A stretch of DNA of 11,499 nt, taken from assembly GCA_913774795.1 (NCBI GenBank), contig CAJYIL010000298.1:1-11499 (forward strand). Direction: 5' to 3'. The notes under the pieces are model-generated. The model saw only the letters and a program-made list of their open reading frames with translations, was not told the DNA's origin and made no database searches. Origin of the DNA: Pseudobdellovibrionaceae bacterium (GTDB lineage Bacteria; Bdellovibrionota; Bdellovibrionia; Bdellovibrionales; JAMPXM01). Positions 1 through 6,884 of the stretch are shown piece after piece (the first letter of the stretch is position 1; the number at the start of each line of letters is the position of its first letter). The position numbers and the translations under genes were made by a program.

Positions 1-62
1 GCCACTAAACGAATCGCGATGAGTGAACTGATAAAGATGAAGACGAACGCGAGTTTACGCAT
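1..62 (-). CDS. 5' end of an unidentified exported or membrane protein (partial)
   Basis: An ATG at 62-60 opens a frame that stays open to the window edge and encodes MRKLAFVFIFISSLIAIRLV. This is a short basic N-terminus followed by a run of hydrophobic residues, as in a Sec signal peptide or first transmembrane helix. A GAAGAGAG ribosome-binding-like stretch lies just upstream on the minus strand. The start is about 40 bp after the stop of the methyltransferase gene on the same strand, so the two may be co-transcribed. Only about 20 codons are visible, so no family can be assigned, and a chance hydrophobic frame cannot be excluded. Confidence 0.45.
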   Translation of the reverse strand, partial: MRKLAFVFIFISSLIAIRLV

Positions 63-102
63 ACGTCTCTCTTCGGGATAAATGTCGTGGAGCTATACAG
101 GA

Positions 103-753
103 CTATTGGCGAATAGCGACCGTCAGACCTTCGTCGGTCGGGAAGATGGTCCCGAAGAATCGTTCGTCGCGTGCGATCGCCTCGTTGAACGCTCGCATGT
201 TCGCGTACTGCGCTCGTGAGAGCTGCTCTGGCTTTTCGTCCACAGCGACGTGACCACCTAAGAGCGTGTTGTCGGCGACGATCAACCCCCCTCGACGCAC
301 ATTCGCCGCCGCCCACTCGAGATACTGAGGGTAGGCCTGTTTGTTCGCATCGATGAAAACGAGATCGAACGGACCTTCGAGATCTTTAAGAGCGTCAAGC
401 GCATCACCCTCGATGAGGGTCACGCGGTCCGCGACCCCGCACTCTTGGAAAGCTTTCTTCGCCATCCGAACGCAGTCGTGATCACGCTCGATCGTGAACA
501 GTCGGCCTTCGGCCGGAAGAACTCGCGCGATCCAGACTCCTGAGTAACCAAAGAGGGTTCCGATCTCGACGACCTGCGAAGCTTTCGTGAGCTTCATCAA
601 AATCTGGAGAATCTTACCTTCGTTCGCCCCAATATTAACGCCCCAACGATTGGCGCTCACCAAGCGCTCTCGAATCGCCATCAGCCCGGAATCTTCGGGC
701 GCGTAGAGCGAATCGACGTATTTCTGACGCGTTGTGAGTTCTTTTTCCCGCAT
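103..753 (-). CDS. SAM-dependent O-methyltransferase (CCoAOMT-like, Methyltransf_3 family)
   Basis: Predicted cytosolic class I methyltransferase that transfers a methyl group from S-adenosylmethionine to a hydroxyl of a small molecule. The 216-residue length is typical of the bacterial caffeoyl-CoA/catechol O-methyltransferase-like family. Visible motifs: the SAM-binding motif I VVEIGTLFGYSG (about residues 61-72), the acidic end of strand 2 in FTIERD (86-91), FDLVFIDANK (129-138) and VADNTLLGGHV (159-169). Asp135, Asp161 and Asn162 correspond to the divalent-metal ligands of plant CCoAOMT, so it is probably metal-dependent and active. The ATG at 753 is preceded by GAGGGG a few bases upstream, which supports this start. 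The true substrate cannot be read from sequence; plant-type phenylpropanoid substrates are unlikely in this setting. It is divergent from the opp operon and may share a transcript with the partial gene at the left edge. Confidence 0.9.
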   Translation of the reverse strand: MREKELTTRQKYVDSLYAPEDSGLMAIRERLVSANRWGVNIGANEGKILQILMKLTKASQVVEIGTLFGYSGVWIARVLPAEGRLFTIERDHDCVRMAKKAFQECGVADRVTLIEGDALDALKDLEGPFDLVFIDANKQAYPQYLEWAAANVRRGGLIVADNTLLGGHVAVDEKPEQLSRAQYANMRAFNEAIARDERFFGTIFPTDEGLTVAIRQ

Positions 754-789
754 AAGCCCCTCGAAAGTTCGCGACCCTACAATGACACC

Positions 790-894
790 GGCCCCGGCGG
801 TAGCTGCTTCTTTTTAGGATAGCTGCTTCATTTCCGGGTCATTATTCCGGAAAAGAAGCAGCTATCCGGAAAACAAGCTGCTACCTTCGGGGCC
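790..894. repeat. Large imperfect palindrome made of four 19-nt repeat units
   Basis: Two 48-bp arms (790-837 and 847-894) are inverted copies of each other, 41 of 48 positions matching, around a 9-nt centre (838-846). Each arm contains two tandem copies of a 19-nt unit, consensus TAGCTGCTTCTTTTCCGGA, at 801-819 and 820-838 on the plus strand and at 864-846 and 883-865 on the minus strand. The arms end in GGCCCC/GGGGCC. As RNA it would fold into one long hairpin from either strand. It has no T-tract and lies between divergent genes, so it is not an ordinary terminator. A REP/BIME- or MITE-like element is the most likely reading; a tandem operator for a regulator is possible. No target-site duplication was seen. 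Confidence 0.85.
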
Positions 895-1020
895 GAAGTG
901 CGCCCTGAGCGGCGACCGCGTGAGTCAGTGGACGCGGAAAGGGACCGGGCGAGCGCGAAAAAACTCGCGAGTTCTCGGGGCTTACACCAGAGTAATTGCG
1001 TCTGAGCCTCGGAGTTAAAA

Positions 1021-1049
1021 TTGACAACTTTCTGACATAACACTACACA
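1021..1049 (+). promoter_or_regulatory. Probable sigma-70 promoter of the opp operon
   Basis: A perfect -35 box TTGACA (1021-1026) is followed after a 17-bp spacer by TACACA (1044-1049), which matches 3 of 6 positions of the -10 consensus including the first TA. The surroundings are AT-richer than the preceding 120 bp. Transcription would start near 1056, about 45 nt before the oppA start codon. The -35 match and the spacing are seen directly; use as a promoter is inferred. Confidence 0.55.
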
Positions 1050-1100
1050 ACGCAGGTCGCATTTTTTAGCGCGTCATCGCAACGGAATTGGGGGCCTGTC

Positions 1101-2897
1101 TTGTTCAACGCTTCGTTCAAAAAACTCACAACATCGCTTCTCGCATTGGCAGCTTTTGCGCTCATTACGCAAGGCTGCACGAAGAAAGTCAGCGATACCG
1201 ATACCACTCTCAACATCGTGGTTCGCGCCAACATCAAAGGTCTCGACCCCGTCCGCGCCAACGACTTGTATTCTTCGATGGCCATCGCGAACATTTTCGA
1301 AAGTCTCCTTCAATACAACTACTTGAAGCGCCCTTTCACTCTTGAGCCAAGCTTGGCTGAGAGCATGCCAGTCGCGTCGGCTGACGGCCTCACGCACACA
1401 TTCAAAATCAAAAAAGGCGTGAAGTTCCAGGACAACGCAGCTTTCAAAGACGGCAAAGGTCGCGAACTCACGGCTCAAGACTTCATTTACTCCTGGAAAC
1501 GCCTCGCAGATCCAAAAACGGCGTCTGAAGGTTTCTGGATTTTCGACGGTAAAATCAAAGGCATGGCAGAGTGGATCGAAGCCATGAAAGCCGGCAAAGC
1601 GACTTACGATACTCCGATCGAAGGTCTCACGGCTCCCGATGCGAACACCCTCGTGATTAAACTCACGGGCCCTTACTACCAACTCTACGACGTTCTCGCG
1701 ATGCCATTCTCGGCGGTCGTTCCGAAAGAAGCCGTCGATAAATACGGCCAGGAGTTCTTGAACAATCCGGTCGGCACAGGCCCGTTCATGCTGAAATCGG
1801 CAGGCGACTGGGTTCGTAACTCGAAGATGACTCTCGTGAAAAACCCAACTTGGCGCGGACAAGCTTTCCCGACTGAGGGTGAAGCGACTGACAAAGCCAA
1901 TGGTTTCCTCGAAGACGCCGGTAAACCACTCCCGTTCGCCGAAAAAGTTGTTTTCACGGAGCTCGTCGAAGATACGCCTCGCTGGCAGAACGCCGTGAAA
2001 GGCAACTTCGACTACGTTGAAATTCCGAACGACGTTTTCGACAAAGCGATTGATCCAGCTGACCGCACGAAACTCTCAAAAGAGCTCACCGATAAAGGCA
2101 TGAAGCTCTCGATCACCACGAGCCCTGACGTGACGTACACGGGCTTCAACATGAAAGACCCGATCCTCGGTAAGAGCAAAGAGCTCCGCCAGGCGATGTC
2201 GCTCGCTCAAGACGGCGCGACACTCATCGCGAAGTTCTACAACGGCCGCGGTATCGTCGCTCAAGGCCCGATCCCTCCAGGCTTCCCGAGCTACGACGCG
2301 AACTTCAAGAACCCGTACTCGACTCACGACATCGCGAAAGCAAAAGCGCTCCTCGCAAAAGCCGGCTACCCTGAAGGTAAAGGCTTGCCTGAGTTCACGC
2401 TCGACACGCTCGCTGACTCGAAAGCTCGCCAACAGGCGGAGTTCTTCGTTCAGAACCAAGCGGCAATCGGCATCAAAGTTCGCATTAGCGCGAACACATG
2501 GCCTCAATTCCAAGAGAAGATCAAAACTGGCAAAGTTCAGCTCTTCGGTATCGCGTGGAACGCCGATTATCCAGATCCTCAGAACTTCTTCCAGCTCTTC
2601 TACTCGAAGAACATGTCGCCAGGACCAAACGACTCAAGCTTCTCGAACGCTGAGTTCGATAAGCTCTATGAGCAGTCTTTGAAGATGGCTCCGGGCGATG
2701 CTCGCAACGCCGTCTACCAAAAAATGCGCGACGTCGTTGTCGAAGAAGCTCCTTGGATTTTCGGCGCTCACCGCTTGGGCTACCGCGCGATCCACGGTTG
2801 GGTTCACAACATGAAGTGGAACGACATCCAGAACGACTTCCCGAAGTACATCCGTATCGACGCGAAACAACGCGCAGAACTCTCGAAAAAACTCTGA
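1101..2897 (+). CDS. oppA: Peptide ABC transporter substrate-binding lipoprotein (SBP family 5)
   Basis: Extracytoplasmic receptor that captures peptides and delivers them to the permease encoded downstream. The 598 residues begin with a signal peptide (basic FKK, then a hydrophobic run at about 11-22) ending at Cys26 in the sequence ITQGC. The lipobox is non-canonical (Thr at -3, Gln at -2), but the GCTKK context suggests a lipid-anchored protein. Family 5 signatures are visible: GVKFQDN (106-112), TAQDFIYSWKRL (124-135), NPVGTGPFML (222-231), and AWNADYPDPQNFF followed by a Ser/Asn-rich stretch in the C-terminal half. The start is TTG, with a GGGGG stretch about 6 nt upstream; no in-frame ATG precedes the signal peptide, and the next ATG (codon 60) would remove it. 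First gene of oppABCDF. OppA is the usual reading, but a dipeptide or other oligopeptide specificity is equally possible. Confidence 0.93.
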   Translation: MFNASFKKLTTSLLALAAFALITQGCTKKVSDTDTTLNIVVRANIKGLDPVRANDLYSSMAIANIFESLLQYNYLKRPFTLEPSLAESMPVASADGLTHTFKIKKGVKFQDNAAFKDGKGRELTAQDFIYSWKRLADPKTASEGFWIFDGKIKGMAEWIEAMKAGKATYDTPIEGLTAPDANTLVIKLTGPYYQLYDVLAMPFSAVVPKEAVDKYGQEFLNNPVGTGPFMLKSAGDWVRNSKMTLVKNPTWRGQAFPTEGEATDKANGFLEDAGKPLPFAEKVVFTELVEDTPRWQNAVKGNFDYVEIPNDVFDKAIDPADRTKLSKELTDKGMKLSITTSPDVTYTGFNMKDPILGKSKELRQAMSLAQDGATLIAKFYNGRGIVAQGPIPPGFPSYDANFKNPYSTHDIAKAKALLAKAGYPEGKGLPEFTLDTLADSKARQQAEFFVQNQAAIGIKVRISANTWPQFQEKIKTGKVQLFGIAWNADYPDPQNFFQLFYSKNMSPGPNDSSFSNAEFDKLYEQSLKMAPGDARNAVYQKMRDVVVEEAPWIFGAHRLGYRAIHGWVHNMKWNDIQNDFPKYIRIDAKQRAELSKKL

Positions 2898-2912
2898 TTC
2901 TTTCCTTCCATC

Positions 2913-2934
2913 GCGCCTCTGAATAAAGAGGCGC
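2913..2934 (+). promoter_or_regulatory. oppA-oppB intercistronic hairpin
   Basis: A perfect 8-bp stem GCGCCTCT/AGAGGCGC with a 6-nt loop lies 15 nt after the oppA stop. No T-tract follows. Instead the oppB ribosome-binding site AAAGGA (2935-2940) directly abuts the stem, and the ATG follows 5 nt later. Such hairpins after a binding-protein gene are known in ABC operons to protect the upstream mRNA from 3' exonucleases, so the receptor is made in excess over the permease. That role here is inferred. Confidence 0.7.
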
Positions 2935-2945
2935 AAAGGATCATC

Positions 2946-3881
2946 ATGCTTTCGTACATCGTTCGTCGCACGCTCTACATGATCCCGATCTTGATCGGCA
3001 TCACTCTGTTGACGTTTTTAATCTTCAACGTTTTGGGCGGCGACGTCGCGGGTCGTTTGGCCGGCCGCCATGCAACGCCTGAGCAAGTGGCGAGCATCAA
3101 GCATGAGCTCGGTCTCGATAAATCGATTCCTGAGCAATACATAAACTATCTCCATCAGATCGCGACCTTTGATTACGGTCGCAGCTGGTCGACCAAACAA
3201 GAAGTCAGCACGATGCTCTCGGAAGGCGTAACACCTACGCTTTCGATGACGATTCCACCTTTTCTCGCATCGATCGTCTTCTGTATCGGTCTCGCTCTCT
3301 TCGCCGTTTACCTTCGCGGCACGATTTTCGATAAAGGCATCGTTGTCACTTGTTTAGGACTGATGTCGATCTCATCGCTCGTCTACATCTTGGCTCTCCA
3401 GTATTTCTTCGCCTACCACTTGGGCGCCTTCCCCATTTCCGGCTGGGATCCTTCGTTCTCAGGCCGTTGGCAGTATCTCGTGCTCCCTTGGATCATTCTG
3501 TTCGTCCTCACTCTCGGGCCCAATATCCTCGTGTACCGCTCGGTGATCACCGATGAGGCGTTCCAGGATTACGTGAGAACCGCCCGCGCGAAAGGCGTCG
3601 CTTCGTCGCGCGTTTACATGAAGCACATTTTGAAGAACGCGATGATTCCGATCATTACGATTATCGTTATCGATATGCCCTTCCTGATCACAGGTTCGGT
3701 TCTGATCGAGAACTTCTTCGGCATCCCAGGATTGGGCGGCATGGTCGTGAAAGCTTTGAACGAATCGGACTTCCCGACGATCAAGGCGCTCACCGTCGTG
3801 ACGTCGATCGCTTACATGTTCTTCAACTTGTTGTCTGACGTTCTCTACAGCGTCGTCGATCCACGCATTAAACTCGGATAA
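2946..3881 (+). CDS. oppB: Peptide ABC transporter permease, OppB/DppB type
   Basis: Inner-membrane subunit that forms half of the peptide translocation channel with OppC. The 311 residues match the family length. The N-terminus MLSYIVRRTLYMIPILIGIT and the first helix are typical of OppB/DppB. The periplasmic segment carries the family pattern of a helix followed by LGLDKSIPEQYINYL and FDYGRSW (about 55-81). Further hydrophobic spans lie near 100-122, 132-155, 178-198, 232-252 and 280-300. The EAA coupling loop that contacts the ATPases is DYVRTARAKGVASSRVYMKH (208-227), followed by the IENFFGIPGLGGMV signature (254-267). The C-terminus VVDPRIKLG is also typical. The start ATG is preceded by AAAGGA at good spacing. 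The next gene begins about a dozen bases after the stop. Confidence 0.95.
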   Translation: MLSYIVRRTLYMIPILIGITLLTFLIFNVLGGDVAGRLAGRHATPEQVASIKHELGLDKSIPEQYINYLHQIATFDYGRSWSTKQEVSTMLSEGVTPTLSMTIPPFLASIVFCIGLALFAVYLRGTIFDKGIVVTCLGLMSISSLVYILALQYFFAYHLGAFPISGWDPSFSGRWQYLVLPWIILFVLTLGPNILVYRSVITDEAFQDYVRTARAKGVASSRVYMKHILKNAMIPIITIIVIDMPFLITGSVLIENFFGIPGLGGMVVKALNESDFPTIKALTVVTSIAYMFFNLLSDVLYSVVDPRIKLG

Positions 3882-3886
3882 GGAGG
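3880..3886 (+). promoter_or_regulatory. Ribosome-binding site deciding the oppC start
   Basis: AAGGAGG, a near-perfect anti-16S match, overlaps the oppB stop codon. GTG at 3892 (5-nt spacing) and ATG at 3895 (8-nt spacing) follow in the same frame. The ATG has the better codon and spacing and is preferred; the proteins differ by one residue. Confidence 0.75.
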
Positions 3887-3894
3887 GACCCGTG

Positions 3895-4812
3895 ATGGCC
3901 GCAACATCCAACGCAACCATGACAGCCGCGGTTCCGACCACCGCCTCGCACGCGAAGATGCGCAACTCACTCTGGTGGGATGCCTTCCGCCGCTTGAAGA
4001 AAAACAAAGTCGCCGTCGCGAGCTTCTTCGTGATCTGCGTTTATGTTTTGATCGCCCTCGGCGCGAAGCTGGGCCTTCTTTTCCCCGATGTCGCTATCGG
4101 GAGCCCTTCGATGCAATATCTGCCTTGGTCATGGGAACACCCGTTCGGCACCGACGTTCTCGGCCGTGACGTCCTCGCACGCGCCGTGCACGGGACAGCA
4201 ACCGCTCTTTCGGTCGGTTTGATTTCGTCAGGCATTTCGTTAGTGATCGGCCTCACGCTCGGAGCCCTTGCGGGTTACTACGGTAAGTGGGTCGACGGCC
4301 TCATCGTTTGGCTTTACACGACGATCGACTCGATCCCTTACATCCTTCTCATTCCGGCGCTCACGTTCGTGCTCGGTCGCGGGTTGATCAACGTCTACAT
4401 CGCGGTCGGTGTGACGAGCTGGGTGACGCTCTGTCGCCTGATTCGCGGTGAATTCATGAAGCACAAAGACCGCGACTACGTGATGGCCGCGAAGGTTATC
4501 GGTGCCTCAGACGTCCGCAAGATCTTCCGGCACATTCTGCCGAACGTGACCCACTTGGCTTTCGTACAATTCGGTCTCGGCTTCGTTGCCGCGATCAAAA
4601 TCGAAGTCATCTTGAGCTACCTCGGACTCGGCGTCGACCCTTCCACACCTTCGTGGGGAATTATGCTGGATGACTCGAAGCTCGAGCTCTCGCGTCCGTT
4701 CTGGGGTAACCTGGCAGCCGCAACGATTTTCATGTTCGGTCTGATTCTCTCGTTCAACCTCTTCAACGATGCGCTCCGCGACTCGTTGGATCCAAAGTTG
4801 AAAAACAAGTAA
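3895..4812 (+). CDS. oppC: Peptide ABC transporter permease, OppC/DppC type
   Basis: Second channel-forming inner-membrane subunit of the peptide importer. It is 305 residues from the ATG chosen here. A Thr/Ala-rich N-terminal stretch of about 20 residues precedes the OppC N-terminal domain (SLWWDAFRRLKKNKVAVASF and a first helix). The segment HPFGTDVLGRDVLARAVHGT, diagnostic of OppC/DppC, lies between helices 1 and 2. The EAA loop DYVMAAKVIGASDVRKIFRH faces the ATPases, followed by the typical VEVILSYLGLG-like and PSWGIML segments (here IEVILSYLGLG and PSWGIML). The C-terminus ALRDSLDPKLKNK fits the family. A GTG one codon upstream (3892) is an alternative start. The stop codon overlaps the likely ribosome-binding site of oppD. 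Confidence 0.95.
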   Translation: MAATSNATMTAAVPTTASHAKMRNSLWWDAFRRLKKNKVAVASFFVICVYVLIALGAKLGLLFPDVAIGSPSMQYLPWSWEHPFGTDVLGRDVLARAVHGTATALSVGLISSGISLVIGLTLGALAGYYGKWVDGLIVWLYTTIDSIPYILLIPALTFVLGRGLINVYIAVGVTSWVTLCRLIRGEFMKHKDRDYVMAAKVIGASDVRKIFRHILPNVTHLAFVQFGLGFVAAIKIEVILSYLGLGVDPSTPSWGIMLDDSKLELSRPFWGNLAAATIFMFGLILSFNLFNDALRDSLDPKLKNK

Positions 4813-4821
4813 GGCACCCTG

Positions 4822-5850
4822 ATGAATCTTCTCGAAGTCAAAAATCTGAAGACTGGCTTTAAAACCGATGACGGTGAATTCCTCGCCGTCGATGACGTTT
4901 CGTTCGTCGTCGAAAAGGGCAAGACTCTCGGCATCGTCGGAGAATCAGGCTGCGGGAAATCGGTGACGTCGCTCTCGATCATGCGCTTGATCCCGAATCC
5001 TCCGGGCAAAATCGTGGGCGGAGAAATCCTTTTCACGAATGCCAAGGGCGAAACCGTCGATCTCGTGAAGCAATCCGAAGAGCAGATGCGCAAGATCCGC
5101 GGGAACGACATCGCGATGATCTTCCAAGAACCCATGACGTCGCTCAACCCGGTCTTTACTGTCGGGAACCAGATCATGGAAGCCATTGAGCTCCACCAAA
5201 AAGGTCTCTCGAAAAAGCAGATCCGCGAAAAAGCGATCGACATGCTTCGCCTCGTCGGAATTCCGACACCTGAGTCGCGCGTGGATGACTATCCTCACCA
5301 ACTCTCGGGCGGTATGCGCCAACGCGTGATGATCGCAATGGCTCTCTCATGTAACCCAGAGCTTTTAATCGCCGATGAGCCGACAACGGCCCTCGACGTT
5401 ACGATCCAAGCTCAAGTTCTCGATCTCGTTCGCAAACTCCAGCGTGAGATGGGCGCATCGATGATCCTCATCACTCACGACCTGGGCGTTGTCGCCGAAA
5501 CATGCGACGACGTCGCCGTCATGTATGCCGGCAAAGTCATCGAGTACGGCACAGTCGAAGATATTTTCTACCGCCCTCGTCACCAGTACACGAAGGGTTT
5601 GCTCAACTCGATTCCGCACTTCGAAACGGGCCACCGTAAAGAGCGCCTCGAGACGATCAAAGGCCTTGTTCCTTCGATGTTCAATCTCCCGAAAGGCTGC
5701 CGTTTCAGCGACCGCTGCCCAGCTGTTCAAGAGGATTGCAAGATCGCGCAACCAGAACTCATTCCGTTCGGCGGCAAGCACAAGGCCGCGTGTATTCACC
5801 CTCCGAAAGAAGATCGTGTGTCGGTTCCTGAAGCCGGCGCGACGATTTGA
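4822..5850 (+). CDS. oppD: Peptide ABC transporter ATPase, OppD/DppD type
   Basis: Cytosolic ATP-binding subunit that pairs with OppF to power import. All nucleotide-binding motifs are intact in the 342 residues: Walker A GESGCGKS (40-47), Q-loop Gln102 in IFQEPMTSLNP, signature LSGGM (161-165), Walker B LLIADEP (181-187) with catalytic Glu186, and switch His219 in LITHDLG. The C-terminal oligopeptide-transporter extension follows (about 255-330), with Cys293, Cys299, Cys306 and Cys324 in CRFSDRCPAVQEDC and AACIHP. In related DppD proteins such a cysteine cluster can hold an iron-sulfur cluster. The order (OppC first, OppF after) and the sequence suggest OppD rather than OppF. The ATG lies 7 nt after a weak TAAGG site that overlaps the oppC stop. 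Confidence 0.95.
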   Translation: MNLLEVKNLKTGFKTDDGEFLAVDDVSFVVEKGKTLGIVGESGCGKSVTSLSIMRLIPNPPGKIVGGEILFTNAKGETVDLVKQSEEQMRKIRGNDIAMIFQEPMTSLNPVFTVGNQIMEAIELHQKGLSKKQIREKAIDMLRLVGIPTPESRVDDYPHQLSGGMRQRVMIAMALSCNPELLIADEPTTALDVTIQAQVLDLVRKLQREMGASMILITHDLGVVAETCDDVAVMYAGKVIEYGTVEDIFYRPRHQYTKGLLNSIPHFETGHRKERLETIKGLVPSMFNLPKGCRFSDRCPAVQEDCKIAQPELIPFGGKHKAACIHPPKEDRVSVPEAGATI

Positions 5851-5853
5851 GGA
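5849..5853 (+). promoter_or_regulatory. Ribosome-binding site deciding the oppF start
   Basis: GAGGA overlaps the oppD TGA stop and sits 8 nt before the ATG at 5862. A TTG at 5847 opens the same frame 15 nt earlier but has no ribosome-binding site at proper spacing, so the ATG is chosen. Confidence 0.7.
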
Positions 5854-5861
5854 TCGACACC

Positions 5862-6884
5862 ATGCAAACGACTCCGAACGAAAAAAGCTTCGAACTTCCT
5901 CCGCTTAAAGTCCCAGATCCGAATGCGTTCATTCAAGTGAACGAGCTCACCAAAGAGTTCCCGATCAAGGGAGGACTCTTCTCGCGCCAGATCGCATCGG
6001 TAAAAGCCGTTCAAGGCGTTTCGCTCACGATCAAGAAGGGCGAAACTCTCGGTCTCGTCGGCGAATCGGGCTGCGGTAAATCGACACTCGGTCGCTGCAT
6101 CATTCGCTTGATCGAACCGACATCTGGTCAAATCTTTATCGATGGACAAGACGTCACAAAGAAGCAGGGAGAAGACTTGCGCGCGCTCCGCCGCAAGATG
6201 CAGATCATCTTCCAAGACCCGTACGCGTCTTTAAACCCACGTATGACGGTCGGCTCGATCATCTCTGAGCCACTCGAAATTCATAATCTCTTCGACAGCA
6301 AAAAAGATCGCCAAGACCGCGTGAAGCAACTCGTTGAGCTCGTGGGTCTGCGCCCCGAAGCCGTCAACCGTTACCCGCACGAATTCTCGGGCGGTCAACG
6401 TCAGCGAATCGGCATCGCGCGTGCTCTCGCGGTCGATCCTTCGTTCATCGTATGTGACGAACCAGTCTCGGCTCTCGACGTTTCAATCCAAGCGCAAGTC
6501 ATCAACTTGCTCATGGATTTGCAGCAGCGCTTGGGCCTCACGTACTTGTTTATCGCGCACGATTTGAAAGTCGTTGAGCACATCTCAAACCGCGTTGCGG
6601 TCATGTACTTGGGTAAAGTCGTCGAGATGGCGGAGGCCGAAGAACTCTACCGTCACCCGTCGCACCCTTACTCGCGAGCTTTGCTCAGCGCGATTCCGGT
6701 TCCGGATCCTCGCCGCAAAGATCAGCGCATCATCCTCACGGGTGATGTGCCCTCGCCGATTCGCCCGCCGTCGGGTTGCCACTTCCACCCGCGCTGCCCA
6801 GACATGATCGAAGAGTGCAAAACGACATGCCCTTCGCTTCGCGAGACGCGCCCTGCGCATCATACCGCCTGCATCCGCGCTTAA
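5862..6884 (+). CDS. oppF: Peptide ABC transporter ATPase, OppF/DppF type
   Basis: Second ATPase of the importer, 340 residues from the ATG. Motifs: Walker A GESGCGKST (67-75), Gln118 in IIFQDPYASLNPRMTVG, signature FSGGQ (175-179), Walker B FIVCDEP (195-201) with Glu200, and switch His233 in FIAHDLKVVEHISNRVAVMYLG. The GLFSR segment near 38-42, the QDPYASLNPR motif and the C-terminal PPSGCHFHPRCP segment mark it as OppF/DppF rather than OppD. Cys306, Cys312, Cys319 and Cys323 plus Cys337 form a C-terminal cysteine cluster. Last gene of the operon. Its TAA stop shares bases with the stop of the convergent PilZ gene (TTAA at 6881-6884), and no terminator lies directly after it. The nearest terminator-like hairpin is at 7565, inside that neighbour. 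Confidence 0.95.
   Translation: MQTTPNEKSFELPPLKVPDPNAFIQVNELTKEFPIKGGLFSRQIASVKAVQGVSLTIKKGETLGLVGESGCGKSTLGRCIIRLIEPTSGQIFIDGQDVTKKQGEDLRALRRKMQIIFQDPYASLNPRMTVGSIISEPLEIHNLFDSKKDRQDRVKQLVELVGLRPEAVNRYPHEFSGGQRQRIGIARALAVDPSFIVCDEPVSALDVSIQAQVINLLMDLQQRLGLTYLFIAHDLKVVEHISNRVAVMYLGKVVEMAEAEELYRHPSHPYSRALLSAIPVPDPRRKDQRIILTGDVPSPIRPPSGCHFHPRCPDMIEECKTTCPSLRETRPAHHTACIRA

Larger units (their letters stand above)
754..1100. other. Non-coding divergent intergenic region
   Basis: A 347-bp gap between the methyltransferase (leftward) and oppA (rightward). It holds the ribosome-binding site of the methyltransferase next to 753, the large palindrome at 790-894, an otherwise featureless GC-rich stretch at about 895-1010, and an AT-richer end with the probable oppA promoter at 1021-1049. 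Short open frames cross it on both strands, one of 71 codons on the minus strand. They have no recognisable protein motif, run through the palindrome and start without a convincing ribosome-binding site, so they are treated as non-coding. Confidence 0.7.

Noticed and set aside
5..316. Minus-strand frame of 103 codons overlapping the methyltransferase
   Set aside because: Arg/Ser-rich shadow in another frame of the methyltransferase gene; the short frame starting at 62 has a better N-terminus and ribosome-binding site.
790..894. CRISPR array
   Set aside because: The four repeat units are adjacent and inverted in pairs, with no unique spacers of regular length and no cas genes nearby.
790..894. 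Rho-independent terminator
   Set aside because: No T-tract on either side, and the flanking genes are divergent, so no transcript should end here.
828..1043. Minus-strand frame of 71 codons, and a plus-strand frame at about 823-1005, in the intergenic region
   Set aside because: Both run through the palindrome, show no protein motif, and lack convincing starts; the region is better explained by the repeat and the opp promoter.
1074..1862. Long minus-strand open frame (262 codons) opposite oppA
   Set aside because: Shadow of oppA caused by its biased codon use; no recognisable motif, and oppA on the other strand is a clear family member. The same applies to the antisense frames at 2076-2513, 3459-4007, 4617-5243, 5365-5799 and 5796-6215.
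5847..5861. TTG start of oppF at 5847
   Set aside because: The ATG at 5862 has GAGGA at 8-nt spacing; the TTG has none.
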